Shown here one piece after another: positions 46,191 to 54,380 of a stretch of DNA of 56,608 bases; position 1 is the stretch's first letter; every line of letters starts with the position of its first letter. Both the position numbers and the translations under genes were made by a program. Under the pieces are notes generated by a model that saw nothing but the letters and a program-made list of their open reading frames with translations, was not told the DNA's origin and did not search any database. The DNA comes from Motiliproteus sp. (GTDB taxonomy: Bacteria; Pseudomonadota; Gammaproteobacteria; Pseudomonadales; Balneatricaceae): contig JAPHRD010000029.1 of NCBI GenBank assembly GCA_026196225.1, forward strand, positions 1 through 56,608, given 5' to 3'.

Positions 46191-47324
46191 GTGGATCCCA
46201 CCGTTCCGATCGCCTACTACGCCCCCTTAAAGCCACCGGGGCATCAAAATCCGTCTGGCGACCGGTTACTGGCAAGACTGTTTGCGGAAGCCCTACAGCA
46301 GGCAGGATTTAATGTTGAACTAGCCTCGAATTTTCGCAGCCGAGATGGTGCTGGCGATCCAATACGGCAGAAACGACTCCAGCAACTGGGCTATAGCCTT
46401 GCGGACAGGCTGATTCGTCGCTATCAAAAGCTAGCCCCCCATCAACGACCCAAACTCTGGTTTACCTATCACCTATACCACAAAGCCCCGGACTGGCTGG
46501 GCCCAAGGGTTTCTCAAGCGCTGGGAATCCCCTATGTCGTTGCAGAAGCATCCTATGCCGGCAAACAACAGGGGGGCCCTTGGGACTCCGGGCTCAATGG
46601 GTCAAAGATTGCACTAGAACAGGCCAGTTGTTGCTTCACCCTCAACCCCTATGACCGACCTGGATTGCAACAACACTTTCCACAATTGTCATTGATCGAC
46701 CTGCCCCCTTTTCTAAACACCGAGCATTACCTACCGCTCAACACCGCAAGCAAACAGCAGCTTGCTTGTCAGTGGCATTTGGATCCAGAGCGTCCCTGGC
46801 TGATCACGGTAGCCATGATGCGACCCGGCGATAAAAGCGATTCTTATGGTTTGTTGGCGGAATCCCTGAATCTGGCAAAGCACAAGCAATGGCAATTGAT
46901 CGTGGTTGGTGATGGTATTAATGCCCAAGCGGTGAAAGATCAGTTTCAACCTCTCAGCAATGTTCACTTTTGTGGCCAACTATGCCGAGACCAACTATGG
47001 CCGTTACTCAGCGCCAGCGATCTATTTGTATGGCCGGCGGTGAATGAAGCCTTTGGCTTGGCATTATTGGAAGCTCAGCTGGCCGGGACGCCACTATTGG
47101 TCGGTGATGAAGGTGGCGTGGCCAGCATCATGGAAAACGGCAACACCGGCTACCTAAGCCTCCCCAGGAATGCCAAAGCGTTTGCCCGTCAGTTAGATGC
47201 ACTACTAGAAAATCCTCATAAATTGCAACAGATGGGTCAGCTGGCCACAGAGCATGTGGTTGCGAAACATAGTTTGGCCCAAGCTGCAGAAAAGCTAAGG
47301 AATTCGCTGGGAACCTTGCTGTGA
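46191..47324 (+). CDS. Glycosyltransferase family 4
   Basis: 377 residues from GTG at 46191, 7 bases after the previous stop. GT-B donor lobe with PWLITVAMMRPGDKSDSYGLL and the E-x7-E motif NEAFGLALLEAQ. The N-terminal lobe (YYAPLKPPGHQNPSGDRLLARLF) matches glycosyltransferases often found with the next genes. Donor and acceptor unknown. Overlaps the phosphatase gene by 4 bases. Confidence 0.88.
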   Translation: MDPTVPIAYYAPLKPPGHQNPSGDRLLARLFAEALQQAGFNVELASNFRSRDGAGDPIRQKRLQQLGYSLADRLIRRYQKLAPHQRPKLWFTYHLYHKAPDWLGPRVSQALGIPYVVAEASYAGKQQGGPWDSGLNGSKIALEQASCCFTLNPYDRPGLQQHFPQLSLIDLPPFLNTEHYLPLNTASKQQLACQWHLDPERPWLITVAMMRPGDKSDSYGLLAESLNLAKHKQWQLIVVGDGINAQAVKDQFQPLSNVHFCGQLCRDQLWPLLSASDLFVWPAVNEAFGLALLEAQLAGTPLLVGDEGGVASIMENGNTGYLSLPRNAKAFARQLDALLENPHKLQQMGQLATEHVVAKHSLAQAAEKLRNSLGTLL

Positions 47325-47941
47325 GCATTCAAGTATTTGTCATCCGCCACGGTGCGACAGCCTGGAACAAAGAGAAACGGCTCCAGGGCAAACAGGATCT
47401 TCCTCTCTCAACTGAAGGCATTGAGCAACTTAAAGGTTGTCAGATCCCTGATCAATTCATAGACCTGGATTGGTATTGCAGCCCCCTGCAGCGAGCCCGT
47501 CAAACAGCGCAATTGCTAGAAATTGATGGTTATAAGATTGAGCCCGCTATCGAAGAGATGAACTGGGGAGATTGGGAAGGCCAACGTCTGCCCCATCTTC
47601 GCCAACAACTGGGTGCTTTGATGGCAGAACAGGAGGCCCGGGGCCTGGACCTGTCGCCCCCTGGAGGAGAATCCCCACGCCAAGTCAGAACTCGTCTACT
47701 GAAGTGGCTAAAAACCCTGTCAGATAAAAAAGATATTGGCTTGGTATGTCACAAAGGGGTTATGCGCAGCCTGGTAAGTGCCGCTCTGGATTGGGATATG
47801 AAACAGGATTGCCCCACAAAAATCGATTGGAATAGCGGCTTACTGTTTGAATGGCATCCCCATAGCGGACTAACTTTGGTTGAAACCAATATTGCATTGG
47901 CTCCAGATTGCAGGAATCAGCGCGGAAACAACTCCGATTGA
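47321..47941 (+). CDS. Histidine phosphatase family protein
   Basis: 206 residues from GTG at 47321 (GTGA overlap). Catalytic RHGAT at 9-13, the LSTEGIEQ segment, C-terminal His in VCHKGVMRSL. It would remove phosphate from a small phosphorylated substrate, perhaps a sugar phosphate precursor for the flanking transferases (inference). Its last 25 bases overlap the end of the convergent deacetylase gene. Confidence 0.9.
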   Translation: MSIQVFVIRHGATAWNKEKRLQGKQDLPLSTEGIEQLKGCQIPDQFIDLDWYCSPLQRARQTAQLLEIDGYKIEPAIEEMNWGDWEGQRLPHLRQQLGALMAEQEARGLDLSPPGGESPRQVRTRLLKWLKTLSDKKDIGLVCHKGVMRSLVSAALDWDMKQDCPTKIDWNSGLLFEWHPHSGLTLVETNIALAPDCRNQRGNNSD

Positions 47942-48678
47942 TCTAACCAACGTACCGGATAGCCCTTCAAAAATTGAAATAACCGCTCGCAGAAAACCCA
48001 GCACAATTCGTCATGATCAAGATGATGGGTCATCAACCCAGTCGCCTCATCGGCATCCACTCTTTGACGACGTCGATCCTGTAAATGGCTGAGTAACTGC
48101 GCCAAAGCCCGTTCTTCTCCTGCAAACTGACGCTCTTTCCAGTTGATAATATCGATATGAACATTCACCTGGGTTAAACCAAAAATGCGCTTCTCAGGTC
48201 GTGGTTTTAAGGTTGATAGCCCAATAAAGCCCCGCTTGGCTAACTGTTCCGTCAGCTGGTCACTGAGTCGATTCCAGGGGGGAACCAGAGTCGGATTAAA
48301 CTGTTCAGAACCAATCAATTGCTCCAGTTTTTCTCTTCCAGTCGATAGCTCCTCAAGAACTTGCTGTAAGGGACGGTGATGGCCTAGTTCACATTTCCGC
48401 TCATTGGCCGGGGCATGATTAAGATGACTGTAGCCATGCTGCAGGGCGGATAGCTTTGAGTTTTGCTGAAACAGTGACAATAAACTGCTATCTGCATGGG
48501 CTGGGATCACCGCCAGATGCAGAGGCACTTGATAATCGAGACTCAACTGATTAAGACGACGCAATGCTGCAGAATCAGTACAGGCATCGTCGTCACGCCA
48601 CCAAAGAGTAGCGGTTCTGCCTTGTTGCTCCCAAAGCGATAACTCGTCGGCTAACGCTTGCCATGCAGGTGAGATCAT
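47917..48678 (-). CDS. Polysaccharide deacetylase (NodB-like) family protein
   Basis: 253 residues, cytoplasmic by absence of a signal peptide. WWRDDDA (residues 26-32) supplies the metal and base Asp residues, HGYSHLNH the metal His pair, and LVPPWNR the conserved RxxWxx-like proline loop, so the active site is probably intact. Family members remove N- or O-acetyl groups from glycans. Lies between four glycosyltransferases, so its substrate is probably the same glycan. Confidence 0.85.
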   Translation of the reverse strand: MISPAWQALADELSLWEQQGRTATLWWRDDDACTDSAALRRLNQLSLDYQVPLHLAVIPAHADSSLLSLFQQNSKLSALQHGYSHLNHAPANERKCELGHHRPLQQVLEELSTGREKLEQLIGSEQFNPTLVPPWNRLSDQLTEQLAKRGFIGLSTLKPRPEKRIFGLTQVNVHIDIINWKERQFAGEERALAQLLSHLQDRRRQRVDADEATGLMTHHLDHDELCWVFCERLFQFLKGYPVRWLDQSELFPR

Positions 48679-48703
48679 AAAGACCCTAGCCCTCGCTTAC
48701 CGG

Positions 48704-49900
48704 TTAGGTTTTCTGGCTAATGTTAAATTTATGCCATTGCTCTAGCAGCTGCTGTGCAGATTGCTCGGCGCCATTTAGATCAATGGCAGGCTGACCTTCT
48801 CTATATCTTTCGCCATCGCCTATCTTCAGCGCTGACTCGATAGCCGTCGCCATACTTTTGCCACTCAGCTCCCGTTCTTCCAGCATGGTACAGAGACCCA
48901 ATTGATGAAGCCGCCGGGTACGAGTCATCTGCTCCGTCTCTCCGCTGCAGACAAAAGGTACCAGAACCGACGCACAACCGGCGACGAGAATATCCATGAC
49001 AGTATTGTATCCAGCCTGAGAGATAGAGAGCCGGCAATTTTCCAGCAATTGAGGAAAGTCCGGCCGAACCGATTCTATGATGACTCCGCTGCCTACCTGT
49101 TTCTGCAATTGTTGCAGCTGTGCTTTTGGAAGATTCGGCCCCACCAAAAATCGCCAGGTGGCATCTGCCGCAATGGAATTGGTTCGGGCTTCCAGCGCCG
49201 CAACCATCAATTGGTAACCAACCGCACCGCCGCCTGCAGAAACGATCACTTCATCATTGCCCAGCGGGACTGTGCCTTCTGTGCCCCGCGTTTCGATCGA
49301 CTGGCAGACATAACCGCTATAACAAATCTGCGAACGAATACTCGACGCTTCTGGAAAACTGGAAGACAGCGGAATGAAATCTGGATCCCCATGAACCATC
49401 ACACAATCAAAATAGTTCGCTAGTTTTTCGAGGGTTTCTTGGCGCCGGGATTCTTTTCGGGCTTGAAGAATATCCCGTACCGACGCCACAATCATCGGCC
49501 GACAGTGCTGTGAATGGCTCAATTGCAGCAGAGGATCCAACTCCCAACGCAGTTGGCGACGCCCAAAGGGATAGTTTTCCAACACCAGAATATCTGGCTG
49601 AAAGTGGTTGTAGGCTTCGAGTAGCCGCTGCTTGCGATCGACCTTAAAGGCCTCGGTTAGGGGCTCATCATGCTTATCCACCAATCCTGAAAATGAAGCA
49701 TCTGCCGCTTTGATTGCTGGGAGCTGTACTTGCTTAGCGCCGGGAAAATCGAATCCAACAACCGCTTCACCGCCACTGACCACTATAACTTCGAAACCAA
49801 ATTTTACCCAGGCATCCACAAGTAGTGAGGCGCGCTTAACGTGGCCGATTCCCAACAGATGTTGAACATAGAAAAGAATTTTCGGTGTAGTTAAGGACAT
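48704..49900 (-). CDS. GT-B glycosyltransferase-like protein (MurG/UGT-like), copy A
   Basis: 398 residues from ATG at 49898-49900 (a TTG precedes it). N-terminal KILFYVQHLLGIGHVKRASLLVDAW and C-terminal SISQAGYNTVMDILVAGCASVLVPF are of the COG4671/MurG-like group of predicted glycosyltransferases, where the GY-N-T loop lies by the donor sugar. A 36-base gap links it to copy B upstream, which has the same architecture. It would transfer a sugar at the cytoplasmic membrane face; substrate unknown. Confidence 0.85.
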   Translation of the reverse strand: MSLTTPKILFYVQHLLGIGHVKRASLLVDAWVKFGFEVIVVSGGEAVVGFDFPGAKQVQLPAIKAADASFSGLVDKHDEPLTEAFKVDRKQRLLEAYNHFQPDILVLENYPFGRRQLRWELDPLLQLSHSQHCRPMIVASVRDILQARKESRRQETLEKLANYFDCVMVHGDPDFIPLSSSFPEASSIRSQICYSGYVCQSIETRGTEGTVPLGNDEVIVSAGGGAVGYQLMVAALEARTNSIAADATWRFLVGPNLPKAQLQQLQKQVGSGVIIESVRPDFPQLLENCRLSISQAGYNTVMDILVAGCASVLVPFVCSGETEQMTRTRRLHQLGLCTMLEERELSGKSMATAIESALKIGDGERYREGQPAIDLNGAEQSAQQLLEQWHKFNISQKT

Positions 49901-49936
49901 CAATTCCGACCTGGAAACCGCTAACAGGCGATCAAT

Positions 49937-51139
49937 CTAGTTGTAGGTTCTGACAATATCGATAAAGCGTTCGTTGACCGTTTCCAGACCCTTCATAAAA
50001 CCATCAGGCATCATTAGCTGAGGTGGTTTCTGCTCTGCCAGAGAGAGGATGGCCTTGACCATACACTGATCATCCACGCGCTCACGAGAATTAAACAGTT
50101 TCACTAAACCTAACTCAGCTGCGTGAAGACCACGGATCAACTGCTCCTCCCGTGGATAGGTGCGAGGAACAATAAGGGCGCGCTTATTAAATGAAAGAAT
50201 TTCGCAAAAGGTGTTGTAGCCTCCCATCGCTACCACGGCTTCAGCTTCCTTCATCAGCGATTCCATCTGGCTGTCAAAGGAGATGTAGGTAGCGTTATTC
50301 AGAGCGGCAATACGGTTTTGAAAAGCCTCTTTATCAGCAGCAGCCATAAAGGGGCCAACTACAAATACCCCGTGCCAAGGCATATCGGGATAGACTTCGT
50401 AGGCACGCAAAACCCAATCAACCATCTCAACACCATCGCCACCACCTCCCGGTGTGACAAGCAAAAAAGGTCGCGGCAACTCGGCCAGGTGCTTAGATTC
50501 AGTGGTCGCAGGTAAGGAGCGAGGTAGATATCCGGTATAAACCATTCTCCGTAACACCGATTCGGGAATATCCAGTCCCGCCAGAGGATTGCCCATTGAG
50601 GTATCACCGTAGACCCAGAGCTCATCATAGTAATTAGCCAGGGCTGGCACTGCGGATTTGTTCTCCCACTCGGGCTTTAGCAAATGCGGAGCATCCAGCA
50701 CATCTCGCAGCCCCAATACCGTAGGTTTACCTTTACGCTTAAGCATCTTAAGCGTCGCTTCCACTTCCCCTTTTAATCCCAAGGGTTCCTTATCGACAAT
50801 AAACAGATCGGGGGCGAAGATCTCAGCAGTATGGAGAATGATCGATTCTCGCATCGCCAAGGTGTTCTCAAGATTTATATGCAAACCCAACGAAGTGTAC
50901 TCACCATTGCGCCTCTTAATCACACCAGGAATACGGACAAAATCGACTCTTGCCTTAAAATCGAATCGACCAATAATCGGGGAACCCGTTAAGATCAGTA
51001 CCGACAGACCTTTAAATTGCTCTACCAGGGAGTGAGCCAAGGCACGACAGCGGCGCAGATGTCCCAAGCCAAAAGTATCGTGGCAGTACATCAGAATTCG
51101 GGCATTCTCCAGCTTCTGGGGCATTGAAGATTCGGTCAT
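49937..51139 (-). CDS. GT-B glycosyltransferase-like protein (COG4671), copy B
   Basis: 400 residues. ARILMYCHDTFGLGHLRRCRALAHSL opens the acceptor lobe, and VVAMGGYNTFCEILSFNKRALIVPR is the donor loop, parallel to copy A (GxGH, GGYNT). Identity is low but gene order and motifs show a duplication. Copies A and B are co-transcribed with the deacetylase. Divergent from the cyclase gene. Confidence 0.88.
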   Translation of the reverse strand: MTESSMPQKLENARILMYCHDTFGLGHLRRCRALAHSLVEQFKGLSVLILTGSPIIGRFDFKARVDFVRIPGVIKRRNGEYTSLGLHINLENTLAMRESIILHTAEIFAPDLFIVDKEPLGLKGEVEATLKMLKRKGKPTVLGLRDVLDAPHLLKPEWENKSAVPALANYYDELWVYGDTSMGNPLAGLDIPESVLRRMVYTGYLPRSLPATTESKHLAELPRPFLLVTPGGGGDGVEMVDWVLRAYEVYPDMPWHGVFVVGPFMAAADKEAFQNRIAALNNATYISFDSQMESLMKEAEAVVAMGGYNTFCEILSFNKRALIVPRTYPREEQLIRGLHAAELGLVKLFNSRERVDDQCMVKAILSLAEQKPPQLMMPDGFMKGLETVNERFIDIVRTYN

Positions 51140-51343
51140 TAGATAGGTTTCCGCTGTGATCGTTAATGTTGGGGCACAACTGCATATCCTATTGATCTAA
51201 AAGAGTCCCAGACGTTACAGATCAATGGTCTATCATGCCCCACAGAAACTTTAAAAAGTAGCAAATATTGAATCGAATGCTTAGTAAATACGATTTATTC
51301 GTAACGAATTTTCCCAACCGATCTCTATATAGCGAAATCATAG

Positions 51344-52684
51344 ATGACCATAGTTGCCAAAATGCTTAAGGATATAGCCCGGTTTTCGGAACGTCACGCC
51401 ATGCTACCCGAACGGGTACTGCAGAAAATTGACAGCCATCAAGCAAAAAGTGAGCAGCTGATTGGCTGGGTACAGCTGGCAGTGGTGGTCATTTTCTCAG
51501 TGTTATATGCACTATCGCCGAAGACATTTCCTGAGGATGTTGCCTTTACACCAGTGCCCTGGGTTTTGTCGGCTTATTTTGTATTTACCGTAGTTCACAT
51601 CCTATACAGTCACCGACAACTACCACCAGATTGGTTTACCTACACCTCCATTGTGGTGGATATGGCGTTGATCTACTTGCTGATGTGGAGCTTTCATCTG
51701 CAGTATATGCAACCACCATCCTTCTATTTAAAAGCACCTACGCTCTTGTACGTCTTTATTTTTATAGGCATGCGCGCACTCAGATTTGAAGTGAAATTTA
51801 TCCTCTTCGCCGGTTTTGCCGCAGCTGCTGGCTGGATGTTGATGATTCTCTACGTCATCTATTCAAATCCAGCGGATTCAATGGTCACTCGCGACTACGT
51901 CCATTATCTGACCTCCAACAGCGTTTTACTCGGTGCTGAATTCGATAAAGTTATCTCAATCTCAATTGTAGGTGTCGTCTTAGCCGCTGCAGTGTACCGG
52001 GCAAAAAAGCTACTCTTCGACTCTATCATCGATGCTAATGTCGCGGAGGACCTTGCTCATTTTGTCCCTGAACAAGTGGTGGAAGATATCAAACTGTCGG
52101 ACGCACAACCTCTTGCTGGCAATGCCCAGAACTACAGTGCAGCAGTGATGTTTACTGATATCGTGTCCTTCACTACGATCAGTGAAAAACTCCCACCTAA
52201 ACAAGTGGTCAACACCTTAAACCAGTACTTCACAGCGCTCGAGAAAGTCTTAGATAGTTATGGCGGAACCATCAATCAGTTTCAGGGAGATGCGATACTA
52301 GCCAGCTTCAACGAAGCTCAAAATGGTTTGTCGCCATCAGAATGTGCAGTAAAAGCTGCGATCGATATACAGAATATGCTGCTGGAGAACAGTTTTGGCG
52401 ATGATGACTATTCCATTCCGCTTAGAAACCGTATCGGTATCAATACGGGAGAAGTGGTGGGCGGGTTTATGGGCTCTCAGCACCGATTGATCTATACCGT
52501 TCATGGAGACGTCGTGAATCTAGCCGCACGACTGGAACAATTAAACAAACAGTTTGGAACGGAAATTTTAGTATCAGAGGCTACGCGAGATGCCTGCTCA
52601 GAGGATTTCGCCTTTAAACATGTTGGTAGTTCAAAGGTTAAAGGGCGAAGCGAGGAAACCCAGGTATTTACGCTGGAATACTAA
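51344..52684 (+). CDS. Membrane-bound class III adenylate/guanylate cyclase
   Basis: 446 residues. About six membrane helices (residues 40-217) form a sensor-like domain; residues 262-446 form a class III catalytic domain. Metal Asp pair D272 (FTDIVSFT) and D316 (QGDA); YTVHGDVVNLAARLE at 384-398 with transition-state Asn and Arg. The position usually Lys for ATP seems to be Gln312 (INQFQGD), so nucleotide choice is uncertain. A cyclic-nucleotide-binding protein is encoded 0.7 kb downstream on the other strand. Confidence 0.92.
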   Translation: MTIVAKMLKDIARFSERHAMLPERVLQKIDSHQAKSEQLIGWVQLAVVVIFSVLYALSPKTFPEDVAFTPVPWVLSAYFVFTVVHILYSHRQLPPDWFTYTSIVVDMALIYLLMWSFHLQYMQPPSFYLKAPTLLYVFIFIGMRALRFEVKFILFAGFAAAAGWMLMILYVIYSNPADSMVTRDYVHYLTSNSVLLGAEFDKVISISIVGVVLAAAVYRAKKLLFDSIIDANVAEDLAHFVPEQVVEDIKLSDAQPLAGNAQNYSAAVMFTDIVSFTTISEKLPPKQVVNTLNQYFTALEKVLDSYGGTINQFQGDAILASFNEAQNGLSPSECAVKAAIDIQNMLLENSFGDDDYSIPLRNRIGINTGEVVGGFMGSQHRLIYTVHGDVVNLAARLEQLNKQFGTEILVSEATRDACSEDFAFKHVGSSKVKGRSEETQVFTLEY

Positions 52685-52691
52685 CGTTGCC

Positions 52692-53330
52692 TCAATCGCA
52701 TCTGTCAGCCCGTGTTTCCAGTAGCCCTATCAGGCGTTCAATGTTGCTTCTGGCTGTAGACTCATGGTGCTGCCTAAAAGGGGCACTGTAGTAAAGTGTC
52801 TGACGTGCCAGTAGTGATTGTAGAAACTCAACCTGACAATGACAGAACTCTTTCTCCTCTAGTTGCGAACGCTCTGCGCGACAGAGTGCAGTATCACGCA
52901 GATACTGGGGCCAAGGTCGGGCAAAGCTAGCCAGATCGATATCAATCAGCAATGCTTCTTCTTCATCCTTTGCCGGAGTCCTATGGATGGTTGCGCTAAT
53001 CAGGCGGCAGATTTTTTGCTGTCGTTGCGGATCGAGAGCGTCTGCAGATAACTGCTGAAACAACTGTGCGCTTGCGTCCTCATGCCCCTTGGGGTTTAGT
53101 CCATAACAAGCATCATGGAACCAGATAGCCAGTTCAACGGCATCAGCATCTGTAACTACATGCTTATAGTGGTCAAACCATTTTAGGCAGAAGTCGATAT
53201 GGCTAGCGTTATGATAGTGGCGATGAGATTGGCCATACAGCTGTTGAAGCTGCTCGAACACCTTTGAAGCGTCTGCTTCCGAGGAAGATACGTTGCGCTG
53301 CCAAAGTTCAATAAAGCGTCGCTGCTGCAT
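52692..53330 (-). CDS. HD-superfamily metal-dependent phosphohydrolase
   Basis: 212 residues. HYHNASHI (H40, H44) and WFHDACY (H72-D73) form the HD metal site; later LIDIDLASFA supplies the third Asp. This matches the predicted small HD hydrolases (COG4339). Substrate unknown; nucleotides are likely. It follows the CNBD gene by 12 bases and converges on the cyclase gene. Confidence 0.85.
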   Translation of the reverse strand: MQQRRFIELWQRNVSSSEADASKVFEQLQQLYGQSHRHYHNASHIDFCLKWFDHYKHVVTDADAVELAIWFHDACYGLNPKGHEDASAQLFQQLSADALDPQRQQKICRLISATIHRTPAKDEEEALLIDIDLASFARPWPQYLRDTALCRAERSQLEEKEFCHCQVEFLQSLLARQTLYYSAPFRQHHESTARSNIERLIGLLETRADRCD

Positions 53331-53342
53331 AAGGATTCCGAA

Positions 53343-53810
53343 CTAGTCGGCCTTCAATGCCTTGATTTGCCGTTGCAGCAATTCATTGGCTTGGTGGGCT
53401 TCAGTGAGTTTGTCGCTGAGCTGACGCATCACATCTAACGCGACGTCGGGATTGCCGGTTAGCAGCTTGAGGAAGACATCATCTTCCATTCGTAGAACGG
53501 AAACCTGGCCTTTAGCTCGCACGGAAGCGGTCCGTCCTTGTTTGGAGATCACCGCCATTTCACCGATCAATGCGTTTTCTCCACGAACAATGGTTGACTC
53601 TATATCGCTACCTGAATCGACTAAAATCTCGACGTATCCAGCCATCACTAGATAAACGCTATCAGCGGGATCATCAATATGGAAAAGGGTTTCACCGTCT
53701 TGATATTCAATCAATTTACTGGTGAACGCCAATAGTTTCAGCTTCGATGTTTCCATCTTGGAGAACATCGGAATCTGGCTAAGCCGCTCAACTTCCTGAT
53801 TTATATCCAA
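53343..53810 (-). CDS. Cyclic-nucleotide-binding (Crp-like) domain protein
   Basis: 155 residues from TTG with AGAGG upstream; relatives begin like this (MDINQEVERLSQIPMFS). One cNMP-binding domain with a canonical phosphate cassette GEMAVISKQGRTASVRA (G82-E84, R93-T94). The C-terminus is a short amphipathic coil (TEAHQANELLQRQIKAL). No DNA-binding or enzymatic domain, so it must act by protein contact. Encoded next to a nucleotide cyclase and an anti-anti-sigma protein. Confidence 0.9.
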   Translation of the reverse strand: MDINQEVERLSQIPMFSKMETSKLKLLAFTSKLIEYQDGETLFHIDDPADSVYLVMAGYVEILVDSGSDIESTIVRGENALIGEMAVISKQGRTASVRAKGQVSVLRMEDDVFLKLLTGNPDVALDVMRQLSDKLTEAHQANELLQRQIKALKAD

Positions 53811-53894
53811 ACAGATAGACCTCTATAACAACGATACCAACCGTGGTTATAGAGTCTCATTAGTTCCATGGGAGGTCAAGAATGCAGAAAATGC

Positions 53895-54377
53895 TTATTC
53901 GCTCTCTAGGGATCGAACGAGATCCCTGAAGGTATCACGGTTATTATCGTTCAGATCCATCAACACCCGATGGGCATCAACGACGCGATTACGGACCTGC
54001 TCTTCAGATTCTCGAAGAACATCAAGTTCCTTTAGTTGCTGACTGGCCTCTACATTATCCCGAATAAGAATAAAGACCTTATCGAATCCCATGCTGAGTA
54101 AAATTCGGCTGATATCTTCATTCGTGGAAACGATGGTGGGCCGCAGCTGATGATGCTGCTTCATCTTGACTGAAATCTTAGCAATCAATCCGAGGGAGGT
54201 GCTGTCTATTCCGTCGGTCTCTGTCAGATCAATAATGACGGTTTTAAAATCGTCATTGTCGAGCATATTCTCAAGAAACAGATCAAGCGTAGAGCACAAG
54301 GTCAGGCGCACGTCACCAACAAATTTGAGGACGTAGTTGCCATCCTGTTCAGCGAATAAAATCTTACCGTCTTGCAT
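53895..54377 (-). CDS. STAS-domain anti-anti-sigma-type protein (RssC-like)
   Basis: 160 residues. STAS domain (residues 1-105) with the phosphorylatable-serine loop DGIDSTSLGLI and a C-terminal helical tail. It begins 3 bases after the phosphatase gene stop. The phosphatase-STAS pair next to mlaA/vacJ resembles the Pseudomonas aeruginosa RssB-RssC locus that controls RpoS. Its phosphorylation state would be set by the adjacent PP2C enzyme. Confidence 0.88.
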   Translation of the reverse strand: MQDGKILFAEQDGNYVLKFVGDVRLTLCSTLDLFLENMLDNDDFKTVIIDLTETDGIDSTSLGLIAKISVKMKQHHQLRPTIVSTNEDISRILLSMGFDKVFILIRDNVEASQQLKELDVLRESEEQVRNRVVDAHRVLMDLNDNNRDTFRDLVRSLESE

Positions 54378-54380
54378 TAT

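Noticed and set aside
51155-51176. TGTGAT half-site, possible CRP box upstream of the cyclase
   Set aside because: Second half-site does not match TCACA; too weak.
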